Of a stretch of 64,000 bases of DNA, positions 43,447 through 53,553 are shown one piece after another. The notes under the pieces are model-generated. The model was not told the origin of the DNA, ran no database searches, and saw nothing but the letters and a program-made list of their open reading frames with translations. Source of the stretch: Ophiura sarsii (lineage: Eukaryota; Echinodermata; Ophiuroidea; Amphilepidida; Ophiuridae); assembly GCA_035610835.1 (NCBI GenBank), contig CM069446.1:4838075-4902074 (forward strand), read 5' to 3'. How positions within the stretch are numbered: the stretch's first letter is position 1; each line of letters begins with the position of its first letter. The position numbers and the translations under genes were made by a program.

Positions 43447-44547
43447 TATGCCTCGTATCTCATGCTCTAAAGATCCATTTTCGAGACATGTTCAGCTGGG
43501 CGGCCATATGTATGCAATTGACAGCTTGTCTGGCGAATGTAAAATTTGCCTTTGGGACACCCTGTATTTTCGGTTGGTCACGCTTTTTGGGGATCAGTTG
43601 AGAACATTGTAATTAAAACACCCCCTTTTTCGAACAATTCGTCACGCGGTTGACAGCCAATGCGTGGCTGTGTACCGAGGTGTAGTCGTCCGGTTGTGAC
43701 ACCAGCCAATCATATGCTCTCTAATCTGTCGCGGTTTATTTCGATTGCCCGTTGCTCGTCACATTGTCGGCTGAGATCATCAGTGCTAGTTGGTAAATTT
43801 TCCTCCCTCCCACCCTTTGTTCTTGCGACCGGGGATGGAGGAGGTCGCCAGGTGTACAGTCGGGCACCTGGTGCGGTTTAGGTTAGGGGGAATTGGGAGG
43901 TATCCCTCATATGTTGGTGGTGAGCAGTGGCGTACCCAGAGCATGGAGTTAAATGACTAAACTAGATGAAAGTTGACATATTGACGAGGGAAATATATTG
44001 AATGGTATAATGTGGGGTCTGATGCAGCCGTGGTCGAATTATTAACTATGTATGAGCTAACAAATAATGCACGATTCTGTGCTTGCTGGACACCTTCGTT
44101 TAATGACCACAAATTTATGTCTGTTCATGACGGAAGCCTCTTTGGTCGGATCATGTTACTCATGAACGTATTTCTCGTCAAATTCTTATTTTTTGAAGGA
44201 CATTGATTCCGATTTCGATTATATAATTCCAGCAAGCGTTCAATTGATGTTTTATTTCAGCCCTACATACAACATCTCTCTAGCTATATGAAGCTATTGC
44301 TCTTAAATCAAATTACAGTTGTTATTAAGAGGGGAAATTATAAATGTTTAATATTCTGCTTTAGAAGAACAAAAGACTAAGCTGTATCCAATAGCTTTCG
44401 AAAGAGTCAATAAGACTGTGATATAAGGTTTTCAAAATCGACCTCATCTTTATTGGGTGAATGCTCCTAGAGGTCTATGTTATGTTACAAATGGGACAGG
44501 AGACTGATGGTCTACTATTGAGAGTTCATGTCATGTAATGTGACGAA
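43447..44547. other. Unassigned; two isolated element ends
   Basis: GGGACACCCTGTA at 43554-43566 looks like one terminus of a mariner-type element, and CAGTGGCGTACCCAG at 43925-43939 like one terminus of the CAGTGGCG family. Neither has a visible partner here. A CG-richer patch at about 43630-43880 (for example TCGTCACGCGGTTGACAGCC) shows no recognisable coding. Otherwise AT-rich. Confidence 0.4.
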
Positions 44548-45345
44548 TACTTGTAATTCCTTTCGGCGGTCATTTGATACATACAGTCACGTGTTGTGTA
44601 CATAAGGCACAGGTAGTATACCATTTGCGTCAAAGTGTCCCTTATGGCAAATAGAATAGGATCGTCCGGTCATTTTATTCAAACATCTTTGTAATGTACA
44701 ACATCATTGTGAATATGAGAGCCGTTATTGCACAGCCGTTGGGTAGTTCGTATCGATCAGTGATTGCAGCCCAGAGGATGTACTCTGTAGTAAAGGGTAT
44801 AGGTTCATATATGCCGGTGATATTGGTAGCATTTATTTTCAACAATGGGTCAGTTGTTTGTGATGCTACTTATTGTTGATGGGGTCATTTTTGGTTGATT
44901 TTACTATTGAAATGTGGTAGTTTTGGTTGTTTTATAACTACTAATTCAAAGGCTACAAAGTCCACGGACAATATTTTCAAGCCAGCTCGAACCAAATGTG
45001 ATAATGGATTACTATTCTCAAGCCTTCTATTAGAATGGGTCGATACCTTGTTCGAGGCAACTACGAAAAAGGGTCATTTTCATAAACTTAAAAAGGTCAT
45101 TAATTCATACTTCGATAGGTCTATTTTGTCGACCTATTGGCGGCCAACTTTTAGGTAAACTACTCCCGTGCGCACCCCCCCCCCCCCCCCCGGCGATTGT
45201 GGTTCATGATGTAGAAATCGTGATATATGGCAAACATTAAACACACAACTTCGTTGCAGTTTATTTGGCGCCAAAGCATCCTAATGAAAGTTTAATGTGA
45301 ACACGGATGTTAACTGATGGATCATTGTGATTTATACTCCTCATC
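44548..45345 (+). repeat. Dispersed repeat R4, copy 4, split by an insertion
   Basis: The left part (44548-44769) has ACAGTCACGTGTTGTGTACA, TAATGTACAACATCATTG, TTATTGCACAGCCGTTGGGT and GATCAGTGATTGCAG; the right part (45195-45345) resumes with GATTGTGGTTCATGATGTAG, TTTGGCGCCAAAGCATCC and GATGGATCATTGTGATT. Copies 1 and 3 read straight through this point. Confidence 0.75.
44770..45194. mobile_element. Insertion in R4 copy 4 ending in a C-run
   Basis: GATTGCAG (44762-44769) and GATTGTGG (45195-45202) form an 8-bp duplication with one mismatch. The right end is a C17 run ending CGGC, after GTGCGCA. The left end begins CCCAGAGGATGTACTC, without a matching G-run, so it is either decayed or lost its run. 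Interior phrases such as GGGTCGATACCTTG and GGTCATTTTCATAAACTT recall the degenerate inner repeats of the other C/G-run MITEs. Confidence 0.6.
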
Positions 45346-45669
45346 TACAGTCGTCATTCAAGCAGTTTTCAAGCCAGAAACAACTTTCGTTAAAGGAAAT
45401 CCGTGCCATGGAACTTTTAGCTCAGATATGTAGCATTGTTATTGTACAGACCACTTCTGTAGGTTAAAGTTTTTAAAAGTACCCCGTAAAGACAAAATCG
45501 GCTTTAGAAAGAAAAACAGTCACATGTATGGACGTCGCCATATTGATCAAAACTATGACTAAACAGTTACGCGATGTCCGCATCTCTGTTTCATGTATTG
45601 ATATTATCGATTTATGCATTGAACTCCTGCGTGGTACCGTCCAGCGACTGTGCTGATGAGGTGGTTTTA
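45346..45669. other. Nothing identified
   Basis: Short frames of about 70 codons on both strands, with no recognisable product or repeat partner. Confidence 0.4.
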
Positions 45670-45707
45670 GTGACGATGACATCACAATATTGTGATGTCA
45701 TCGTCAC
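45670..45707. repeat. Perfect 38-bp palindrome
   Basis: GTGACGATGACATCACAATA continues into its exact complement with no spacer (axis at the AATATT centre). It contains mirrored TGACATCA / TGATGTCA octamers, close to the bZIP/CRE core TGACGTCA. No repeat copy elsewhere in the window. Confidence 0.9.
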
Positions 45708-45925
45708 GAAATTCCCAACAGCACTTTCGACACAGACAACCGGGCGCGAATTTCAAATAATCTCAGGTTGGGGATGTGCAGTTTAAACTCGCTTAACATT
45801 ATAGTTCTGTGTTCAATAAAATTGGTCAATACACATAAGATAATTATTTTCCAACCATATACTATAATTCATGGTTTAATGAATAGAACGGTATTCCTTT
45901 AAGGACGGGACAAGTTATATATTTT

Positions 45926-46836
45926 AACCGTATTCTCGTACATATTTAAACACGGTTTTAAGCTAACCACGTTTTTAATTTTGACTTCAAACACATCTTT
46001 TAGCTAATCGCAATTCTCGAAACTTAAACACGCGTCTAATACACTGAAAATTGTCCAACTTTAAACTTGGGAATGAGGTAGTTGAGCGCGCGTTCAAAGG
46101 TGTACTAAGAGATGTTTAAGGGTTTTTGTACAACATTTATTTAATATTTAAGATAATCAATATAATTGGCCATTGTTGTTGTTTCTGCTCACAAAAAAGG
46201 CAGCAAAACTTGATTAAAAACAATGTTTAAATATGTGGAAATATCATCGCTATTTATTTAAACCTTTTTTTTAAAGCCCTCTATGTTATATCGTATGTAA
46301 TTTGAATCGAAAATTAAAAATAAAATGCTGTTCGAGCCGGGGATGGAATATTTTGAAACGACGTTTTATTGCACAAAAACAAAAACGGCTGATTTTTCTT
46401 AATCCTTACAGCTGTAAGTTTGTGTATTTAATACAATTGTAAAAAAAATGTAGAAATCAAGATTTTATCGTAATTGGGGGTGCAGCCTTCAACACATCTC
46501 TTGGTAACCCTTTAACTAAATTCATACACCAACTGTATGCCTGGTATGATTACTCAACCGTGTCCGGTGCAAACTGACGAGTAGATCGTGTAGTGTTAGA
46601 AATACATGCATTTTGAGGAATTCGTATAATATCTATTGTAACCCCTTTGGGCCACAACAATGTCAATACCTGTATACAGTGAACGCACGACCACTATTGG
46701 GCAGAGATTCGCAGAGTTTAAAAGCGGGTTTTGTTAAACACGTCCGTTTAAAAGACAAACTCGGGTTTAATTTACACACATGTTTAGTTAGTCACGGTTT
46801 TAAGCTGAAACCGCGTTTAGTACGAGAACATGGCCT
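45926..46836. mobile_element. Family E element, copy 2, with nested K1 MITE
   Basis: The left end AACCGTATTCTCGTACAT and the right end GTACGAGAACATGGCC are inverted, matching 42476-43446. Subterminal CACGGTTTTAAGCTAACC and CACGGTTTTAAGCTGAAACC are shared. The K1-family MITE (46097-46511) sits inside, so this copy minus the nested element would be about 490 bp. Confidence 0.7.
46097..46511. mobile_element. TTAA-flanked MITE, family K1 (copy 2, inverted)
   Basis: Opposite-orientation relative of 10681-11068. TTCA (46093-46096) and TTAA (46512-46515) flank it; the former is one substitution from TTAA. The ends AAGGTGTACTAAGAGATG and the complement of CATCTCTTGGTAACCCT are inverted copies. The shared inner block AGCAAAACTTGATTAAAAAC and GCCCTCTATG confirm the family. 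Confidence 0.7.
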
Positions 46837-47938
46837 TATTTTTAGTGTTATATTCAATGTCTGATACATGTAGGCCTATGTAGTTTTATTGAGAGGTTAC
46901 GGAAATAATTCTGTTATCTTTGTATATATTCCAATACTTCTGCCGTAGACATAGCCTCTGATTGTGTTTTCATTCAAAAGATTTACCTTTACTTTACTAA
47001 AGTGATACTGATTAAGGAGACGGTAATTTTCTACGGTATGGGGTCCCTTTTTCGTCGTCATTTGTTAAGACCTCCTATAAACGAACGCGATTATTGACAT
47101 GACCCCCTACTCAGAGGTTGATTATTTTTATGACCCCCCACACCCCCACACACCCCCACAATCTAGTTATGGTTATTGAATATTGGGGAAAACACTTGAT
47201 GCTGAAGGGAAAAAATGTGCTGGACAAATGTAGAACAAATGAGAGCGAAACAATGTCAGTCATTTAATTACAATTTTATTTTGACCACCAACCCCTATTT
47301 TCTGTGTAAAAACTATTACCCCCCCCCCCCCTTTTAGGACAACCCCACTGAAAAAATGAGTGCCCCCTGTGTTTCATTGTCTGTTTTAGTAAGAGGACAA
47401 CACCTACAAAAATACAAAATTGCACGACCCACATTATCGTTCATAATTCCTATGATATCAAATCTTCAACCATTTTATTTTTATTGTTATTTTTTTGAGA
47501 ATGGTATTCATTTTGGTTTGATAAAAAAGATAAAGGTTTATTATATGCCTTGACATTTACTAACATAGTTTAACAAATCAGTGAAATCGGGACCTGAAAA
47601 TAGTAGCTCCCATTAAAGAAACACTAGAAACACTTTAAGCTAGAAAAAAAGGATGATGGTTATTTATTTGCCATAGTCAACTGTGTATGGGCACTTGCCA
47701 TTGATAGAGAAAAAAGTAATTATGTTGTTGTGTTGCACTATGAAAGATTATTATCAATATTGATTTTGCTACATATAAACCATTAAGTTTTGGATTTTTG
47801 TATTCAATACTTTGCAGAGATTTAAATGTAAATTGCTTTAGTTACTATATTTAAAACGACAATGAAACGTTTCATTTCTATTTTGATATAAAATTAATAC
47901 ACTCCTTTCCTCAATAGCAATGCGTATTTGAAAATGTA
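46837..47938. other. Unassigned AT-rich DNA with short C-runs
   Basis: A CCCCCCACACCCCCACACAC tract is at about 47135-47160 and a C12 run at 47320-47331. The text between has phrases such as TTATGACCCCCC and ACTATTACCCCC that suggest a decayed C/G-run element, without usable ends. Confidence 0.4.
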
Positions 47939-48210
47939 TGAGTGGCCATAGTATAAACAAAACGTGTAAGATATTACGTCTAAGGTAACACGTAGTAAGG
48001 TAAAACGTAGTACGTGTAAAGTTAGACGTAAAACGTGTAAGGTTAGGCGTAGAACGTGTAAGGTTAGACGTCTAAGATGTATCTTAGACGCCTAAGATAA
48101 CATTCTTGCTTTATTCCGTAAACAATTGTGACACTTTGGATTTAATATTTGCAAACAAGTATCAAGGAGGGAAGGGGGGAGGGTCATAATTTCGCACGGT
48201 CACAAAATTT

Positions 48211-48269
48211 CGCAGTACAAAAAGCACAACAGTCAACAATTTGTTGACTGTTGTGCTTTTTGTACTGCG
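48211..48269. repeat. Perfect 29-bp-arm palindrome
   Basis: 48211-48239 and 48241-48269 are exact reverse complements with a single-base spacer. The arms read CGCAGTACAAAAAGCACAAC and onward to CAACAA. It abuts the polypyrimidine tract of the inserted CAGTGGCG-type element. Confidence 0.95.
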
Positions 48270-48520
48270 ACATTTTCTTTCTTTCCCTTTCTTCTTTTCT
48301 TTCTTTCCCCTTTTTTCTCCTTTTCCTTTTTCTTTCTCCTCCCTTTTTCCTTTCTCTCTCTCTTTTCTTTCCCTTTCCCCCTTCTTTTCCTCTTTTCCCT
48401 TCCCCCCATTTTTCCTGGTGGGTAGGTTTGAATTTTTTCCTGCTGAGCACCTTCAGGGGGGCACTGTGCCCCCCTACCCCCCCCCCCCCCCCCCCCCCCC
48501 CCCCGGCTGTTACGCCACTG
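48270..48520 (-). mobile_element. CAGTGGCG-type element remnant, polypyrimidine body
   Basis: The right terminus TACGCCACTG ends at 48520, preceded by CGGCTGT and a long C-run (about 48478-48504). The body is an almost pure pyrimidine tract (48280-48410). The left CAGTGGCG terminus is absent; its place is taken by the 29-bp palindrome. The 8 bases after the end, ATCTTAGA (48521-48528), also occur at about 48075, upstream of the palindrome, consistent with a former target site. Confidence 0.6.
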
Positions 48521-48906
48521 ATCTTAGACGCTTAAGATAACATTCTCCGAGTCGTTTTATCCCGTTAACAATTGTGACACTTTGGATTTAATATTTGCAA
48601 ACAAGTATTAATAAAAAAAAAATAAGGGAGTGGAGTGTGGGGGAGGATGGAAAGCAACGACAAACCCATAGTGGGTATCCTACAAGCTTATGATATTTAC
48701 GGAATAAACTCTATTTGTAAACTGTATTTGCTCATCTAAGACGTGTAAGAGTTTAAGATTTTATCTTAGACGACTAACCTTACACGTATTTGTTTGTACT
48801 ATGGCCACTCATATAGATGTTATCTTAGACGTGTAACCTTAGACGTTATACGAGTAACCTTAGACGTATTATCTTACACGTTTTGTTTATTCTGTGGCCA
48901 CTCATA

Positions 48907-50104
48907 AAAATACGGTTCTATTTCGGATACGCATGCATTACAAGTCACATAGTGTACGATTCGTGAATTACTAGGATTTGAAAAATGGATACCATGAAAC
49001 GTCACTATATCTTGCTGACCCTAGCTTGACTACGTCTTGCGGCAACAGACAATGAACGTCTGAATAATGACGGACTAGGATTTTGAATATATAAGGATCC
49101 TACGTACATCACACAAATAGCGCAATCCGTTCAAGGAATCGTCAAAATGATGTAGCTTCATACAAACTCAATTAACTGCCCCGTGATTTCTCCCGGTGTC
49201 GTGTTTAATCAATTTTGCATCGAGAATTTGCCAACGGCCTTAGGAAAACCAATTTGGTTGTTGAACATAGCATGGGTAGTTACAGAACATACCGAAATCA
49301 GCTGCAAGCGTTTATCTACTAATATGAAATGGTGGCAAGTAACTCTTTCGGGATTGCTGGTATCTGTATTCAGTTCATTAAAACATAATCAAGGAGGATT
49401 TATTGGATGTCGCAAGTTCATCTTGCTACTAAAATGTATGTGTGACTATTTTGGATACAGAACTTAAGATAAATACAAGAAGTATTGGCAGTGTTGATCT
49501 TTTATAACGGCAGTCGCTATGTATTCATGCACCACCCTGTAACCTGTATAACAAAGATAATGTAACTTAGCACGTGACATTGGACATTAATAGCTTTTAA
49601 GGGAAGGCGGGAGTAGTTGATATGATGGATGTAGTTAAATTCCATAGCGCAGATTACCATTAATCTCTGCCTTATAATAATGGGAAGAGCAACTGACAGC
49701 ATGCATTTAGTGTTTTAATGGCACAAGATAACCATGACTTAATGAGTATGGGACTAGTTTAACCACGGATGGCACGCCAAACATCAATGTAAATTGACTC
49801 GAGTTACATGTATTATTTGTAATCATGATAATTGTCCATTAACTGTGATGGATAGGCTATATCGCAAAATAATCAATGTTCACTCTTTACCGACATATCA
49901 TAGTATGCATGTGCACTCGATTAGTATGACCTATTTTATACAGGTTTCTAGGAAATTGAATGGAACTGATGAATGATTTGCAGTGACATAAGAGTAATCC
50001 TACATATGACCTGGCACCACAAAATGAGAGTAAAGTATATAGGAAAAATAAGATATCCTTTTTTCACATTTTTAGAAAGTAGATGTCCTCAGGTTTAAAA
50101 TGAC
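48907..50104. other. AT-rich DNA, nothing identified
   Basis: A 94-codon forward frame (49183-49467) has fairly normal amino-acid composition but no recognisable domain, signal or repeat. No element ends were found. Confidence 0.4.
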
Positions 50105-50540
50105 ACAAAAGTTGTTATAATCATCATCATCATCATCATCATTATCATCATCATCATCATCATCCGTCGGCTGTAGAGCAGGCAACTACAAGATTTCTCC
50201 ATGCACGACGATCAGTAGCAAGTGCGGCAATCCGTTTTTCTTGGATTGCACCTTCTTTGTCCCCGAGTAATTGTCTTACATATGTAAGGTATGAAGTGCG
50301 CGATCGACCTGGTCTCCTTTTGCCATGTGTTGGTAGGTATAGAGCATATCTTTTTGCAGGCTCTTCTTCTGGCAGCCGGAGGATGTGACCAAGGAATCTC
50401 AACTGCCGTAGCCTTACCAAATGAATAAGTGGCTCAGTGCTGGTCATGGCGTAAACGCTGGTGTTTGGGATGTGTTCAATTCGCCTACTATTCAGCATAA
50501 TTCTGTAGCAGGAGGTGGCAAAGGCATTGATTTTGTTGTT
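50105..50540 (-). pseudogene. RTE-like LINE fragment with (GAT)n tail
   Basis: Minus-strand coding, open from about 50534 to 50160. It begins at KINAFATSCYRIML and shows IPNTSVYAMT, LRQLRFLGHILRLPEEEPAK, HGKRRPGR, SYLTYVRQLLGD and AWRNLVVACSTADG before the stop. This is the C-terminal tail that follows the RT domain in a widespread animal non-LTR family. RT and endonuclease domains are missing. The stop is followed on the minus strand by 15 or so GAT/GAT-like triplets (50160 down to about 50118). The fragment is open over its whole length, so it is younger than the 21.2 kb copy. Confidence 0.88.
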
Positions 50541-51179
50541 ATAATAGGCCATTCCAAAGTGAAATTTTGACAAATTGAAGGCAAAATCAACGTCAGGGAA
50601 GCTTATCAGGTGTATGTAAATTGTGTGTACACACAAAGGGGTGTACTACAAAAATGCATAAATGTCCTAGCAACCAATATGATACACTTATTGGATAAAC
50701 TTTAAAGACCATACCAAATTTGCCATAGGGGATACTATATATTTTAAATTGGAAATGACGATGTAAAACTACAAGGTAATTTCGAGACATTTTGAGACAT
50801 TTTGTCTCTCTTTGCGTTCATTTATTGAGATGTAAGAATAAAACGCCCTCTCTAAAATCACTTCAAATAAAAACATCTCATTTTCGACCTCCCTTGTCAA
50901 ATCGACTATTTCAGGCCATAACTCAAAATCAGCCCCAGCGACTTTACGCTCATTTTGTGGTGCCAGATCACAAATGTGTTTTGTGTCTGCAAACTGTTCC
51001 TCAGCTGCCTCGGATACTTCACAAATGTAGAACAACAGCTATACCTGATAAGGAAGCAATCTAATTGCAGAGTGCTCAATGTGATGCAGAGCGAAAAGAA
51101 CTTTTGGAACTGCAATTGCTACTCCGAGTTTAACGCTTGTGCGATCATCAGAGTACTGGTTGCTTTTATGTGGATACCT
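50541..51179. other. AT-rich DNA, nothing identified
   Basis: Four overlapping frames of 88-100 codons on both strands (50769-51257) reflect low stop density only; none shows a recognisable domain. No repeats were noticed. Confidence 0.4.
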
Positions 51180-51452
51180 ACAATCAAGGAAAAAAAGGTT
51201 GGCACACTTTGTCCTAATTACGGAAAAAACCCGCCCTCTCCCCGGAGGCAATGTTGATCCGAGTCATATTATCAGAAGCCTTGGCAGTTCTCCCAACATT
51301 GATTGATGGGGGGTGGGGAAGGATATAAGAAAGGGGGAGACTTTTGCTTTCTATTAAACAGTGCTATGTCCCAAGTGAGATCTCAATTGCGAGCACAGGG
51401 ATAGTTGTAATGAGTTGCGTCAAATGTGCCAACTATTATTTTCCTTGATTGT
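51180..51452. mobile_element. 273-bp MITE, family M, copy 1
   Basis: TIR ACAATCAAGGAAAAAAAGGT then TGGCACA; the right end is the complement (TGTGCC...CCTTGATTGT). The second copy, 53280-53553, differs by about six substitutions and one indel, roughly 97-98% identity. Such similarity implies recent movement or recent duplication. No convincing target duplication was found at either copy. Confidence 0.85.
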
Positions 51453-51768
51453 CTGAGCGAAATCCTAAATTCACCATCTGGGATTGTTTTTTTGGCTATA
51501 ACTTTAGAACCAAATGTCCAAGGCTAATGAGGTTTTGCACGATTATTGTAGGGTACATTGTCAACATTCCCAAAAGTTACAAGCATCAATTACGTCATTT
51601 AGGGATTGGTCAGTCAATACTTAGGCAACATATACGTCAAAACATGTTATTTTTACAATTTATTTTCATGGATGTGAAACAAAATGTTGAAGAACAGTTA
51701 CAGTTCGTATATGTATTAATTGATTTCTAATCAACATTTGATAAACGGCATATAAAGTCAGACAAAAG

Positions 51769-52232
51769 TGTATTAGGGACTGGCCATTAATTACTAACGC
51801 TGTCTCTGTATATTAAATGTGTGCGACTATAGGTCTATAATAGGCCTTGCAATTGTTATAGTTCATGCAAACATTACTATCTTCAGAAGATAGCAATTAA
51901 TGACACAATGCCATGTTATGTTCGTAGCATTAAAATATATAATTATGGAAAATAATAATAATAACATTTATTTACAAAATAAATAAAGCCACATAAACAG
52001 AATGGCTAATACAAACAAAGATAGAAAAACGAAAAGTCACTTTGTGTATTAGGGACTGGTCATTATTCACTATCGCTGTCTCTGTATGTTAATTGTGTGC
52101 GACTATAGGTGTATAATAGGCCTTGTCATTGTTATAGTTCATGCAAACATTACTATCTTCAGAAGATAGCAATTAATGACACAATGACATGTTATGTTCT
52201 TAGCATTAAAATATGAAATTATGGACTGAAAA
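51769..52232 (+). repeat. Tandem duplication, 276-bp offset
   Basis: 51769-51950 and 52045-52232 are closely similar: GTGTATTAGGGACTGG, CGCTGTCTCTGTATRTTAA, GTGTGCGACTATAGGT, GTTATAGTTCATGCAAACAT, CTTCAGAAGATAGCAATTAA. Each ends in an A/T-rich AATAAATAAAG tail, so each may be one copy of a short retroposed or tailed repeat rather than a simple duplication. Confidence 0.8.
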
Positions 52233-52373
52233 TAAATAAAGTCACATATATCAAATAATGCGCCATGAAGACAAAACTCTAAGATAATGTGCCGATTATT
52301 TAACAAATGGAATTTATGATCGTTTAGAAATAAGCTTAGAAGCACACACAAGAAGAAGAAAAGTAGAAGCTTG

Positions 52374-52439
52374 GGCAAGGATTCGAACCTGGGGCAGCGG
52401 CGTGGAAGTCTGATATGTTAACCACTACACCAACCGGGC
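52374..52439 (-). pseudogene. tRNA-like sequence (left member of an inverted pair)
   Basis: The minus strand reads GCCCGGTTGGTGTAGTGGTT, AACATATCAGACTTCCACGC and GGTTCGAATCC, i.e. a good internal A box (TGGTGTAGTGG) and B box (GGTTCGAATCC) at tRNA spacing. The would-be anticodon loop ACTTCCAC would place TCC (Gly). The acceptor ends do not pair and the anticodon stem is broken, so it is a tRNA-derived pseudogene or SINE head and not a working tRNA. Confidence 0.7.
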
Positions 52440-52640
52440 GTGTGTGCATGTTGTAATTGAATTATACGCTATCAATACACGTGCATTGTTATTGCAGCGG
52501 TGAATCATTGATTCACCATTGCTATGACAATACACGAGCATTGATAGCGTATAATTCAGTTTTAACATGCACACATGCCCGGTTGGTGTAGTGGTTAACA
52601 TATGAGACTTGCACGCCGCTGACCCGGGTTCGAATCCTTG
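52376..52640. repeat. 265-bp inverted repeat joining two tRNA-like heads
   Basis: The arms 52376-52507 and 52509-52640 are imperfect reverse complements around a TGAATCA-T-TGATTCA axis. Each arm holds a tRNA-like sequence at its outer end and a shared spacer (GCATGTT, GAATTATACGCTATCAATRC, ACGTGCATTG/GAGCATTG). The A boxes face the axis, so the two units are divergent, head to head. Confidence 0.85.
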
Positions 52641-52642
52641 TC
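52577..52642 (+). pseudogene. tRNA-like sequence (right member of an inverted pair)
   Basis: GCCCGGTTGGTGTAGTGGTT, AACATATGAGACTTGCACGC and GGGTTCGAATCC give the A and B boxes. The loop position ACTTGCAC would place TGC (Ala), different from the left member. Acceptor and anticodon stems do not pair properly, so it is a pseudogene or SINE head. Confidence 0.7.
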
Positions 52643-53279
52643 AAAGTTTCTATTCGATAATTAATTATTTGTTGCTTCTTTTTTTCTAACAATCATGATT
52701 TGCATTATTTGTTTTAATCAGCACTATCATTGTGTCTTCTATTTCTTGAATAATCATAATGTCCTTGATTTTGGTACCGTTTTGTTATATTTAATCATGT
52801 TAATTCAAAGAGTGCCGATGTACTCATTCTTATATATGGGCGTAATGTTACGGTTGACGCATGGCTTGACAACTTTGATTTATTGTCGAAACAAAACAGG
52901 CATATTTCATGTTGGGTCTATATTTTTAAGTTATATAGACACTGGTATTAAGATATATAGATATAGATACTGGTCTTGAGATATATATAAACGACGGGAA
53001 GATGTTTTCTCAACGTTTAGCTGATGATATATGAGGTCGAGCATCCATCTGAATTTAAATAACTGGTCATGTCTATAGTTTCACGGGCATTTTAAGTGAA
53101 AAATATACCTCCTTATTTAAAATAGACCGGTCCCTAAAAGTACGCTGATGCATAATGTTTGAACACGTGACCAATGTTATAACCTATCTGTCCTCCAAAT
53201 CTGGTGAAGAAATCTTTGTTTAATCTCATGTTATAGCCAAAAGACTTAAAACAGATGATTTTTTTAGCAAATGACTCAG
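52643..53279. other. AT-rich DNA, nothing identified
   Basis: A 94-codon forward frame (52695-52979) is hydrophobic and rich in Tyr, Ile and Cys, as expected of translated AT-rich DNA. A small tandem TAGACACTGGTATTAAGATATA / TAGATACTGGTCTTGAGATATA is at about 52935-52985. Confidence 0.45.
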
Positions 53280-53553
53280 ACAATCAAGGAAAAAAAGGTT
53301 GGCACACTTTGTCCTAATTACGGAAAAAACCCGCCCCTCTCCCCGGAGGCAATGTTGATCCAAGTCATATTATCAGAAGCCTTGGCAGTTCCCCCAACAT
53401 TAATTGATGGGGGGTGGGGAAGGATATAAGAAAGGGGGAGACTTTTGCTTTCTATTAAACAGTGCTATGTCCCAAGTGTGATCTCAATTGCGAGCACAGG
53501 GATAGTTGTAATGAGTTGCGTCAAGTGTGCCATCTATTATTTTCCTTGATTGT
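53280..53553. mobile_element. 273-bp MITE, family M, copy 2
   Basis: Near-identical to 51180-51452, same orientation. The right end abuts the 3' side of the Penelope-like pseudogene. Confidence 0.85.

Larger units (their letters stand above)
47939..48904. mobile_element. TA-flanked 966-bp element, TIR TGAGTGGCCA, with nested insertion
   Basis: TA flanks both ends (47937-47938, 48905-48906). The arms start TGAGTGGCCATAGTATAAAC and, on the minus strand, TGAGTGGCCACAGAATAAAC, continuing AAAACGTGTAAGATA and ACGTCTAAGGTAAC. Subterminal regions are packed with degenerate ACGTGTAAGGTTAGACGT units, mirrored between arms. A 90-bp segment (ATCTTAGACGC through TTTGCAAACAAGTAT) occurs directly repeated at about 48075-48163 and 48521-48608, bracketing a foreign insert. 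No transposase. Confidence 0.8.

Noticed and set aside
43554..43566. GGGACACCCTGTA as a complete mariner-type element
   Set aside because: Only one terminus is visible; no inverted partner was found nearby.
48251..48540. Phe/Ser/Pro-rich and Lys/Arg/Glu-rich frames of 88-99 codons
   Set aside because: Translations of a polypyrimidine tract within a transposon remnant.
50108..50162. Regular triplet spacing suggesting a CRISPR or satellite array
   Set aside because: It is the simple (ATC/GAT)n tail of a LINE, with no spacers. No CRISPR-like repeat-spacer layout exists anywhere in the window.
52374..52642. Two functional tRNA genes
   Set aside because: Internal promoter boxes are good, but the acceptor and anticodon stems do not pair, so they were annotated as pseudogenes.
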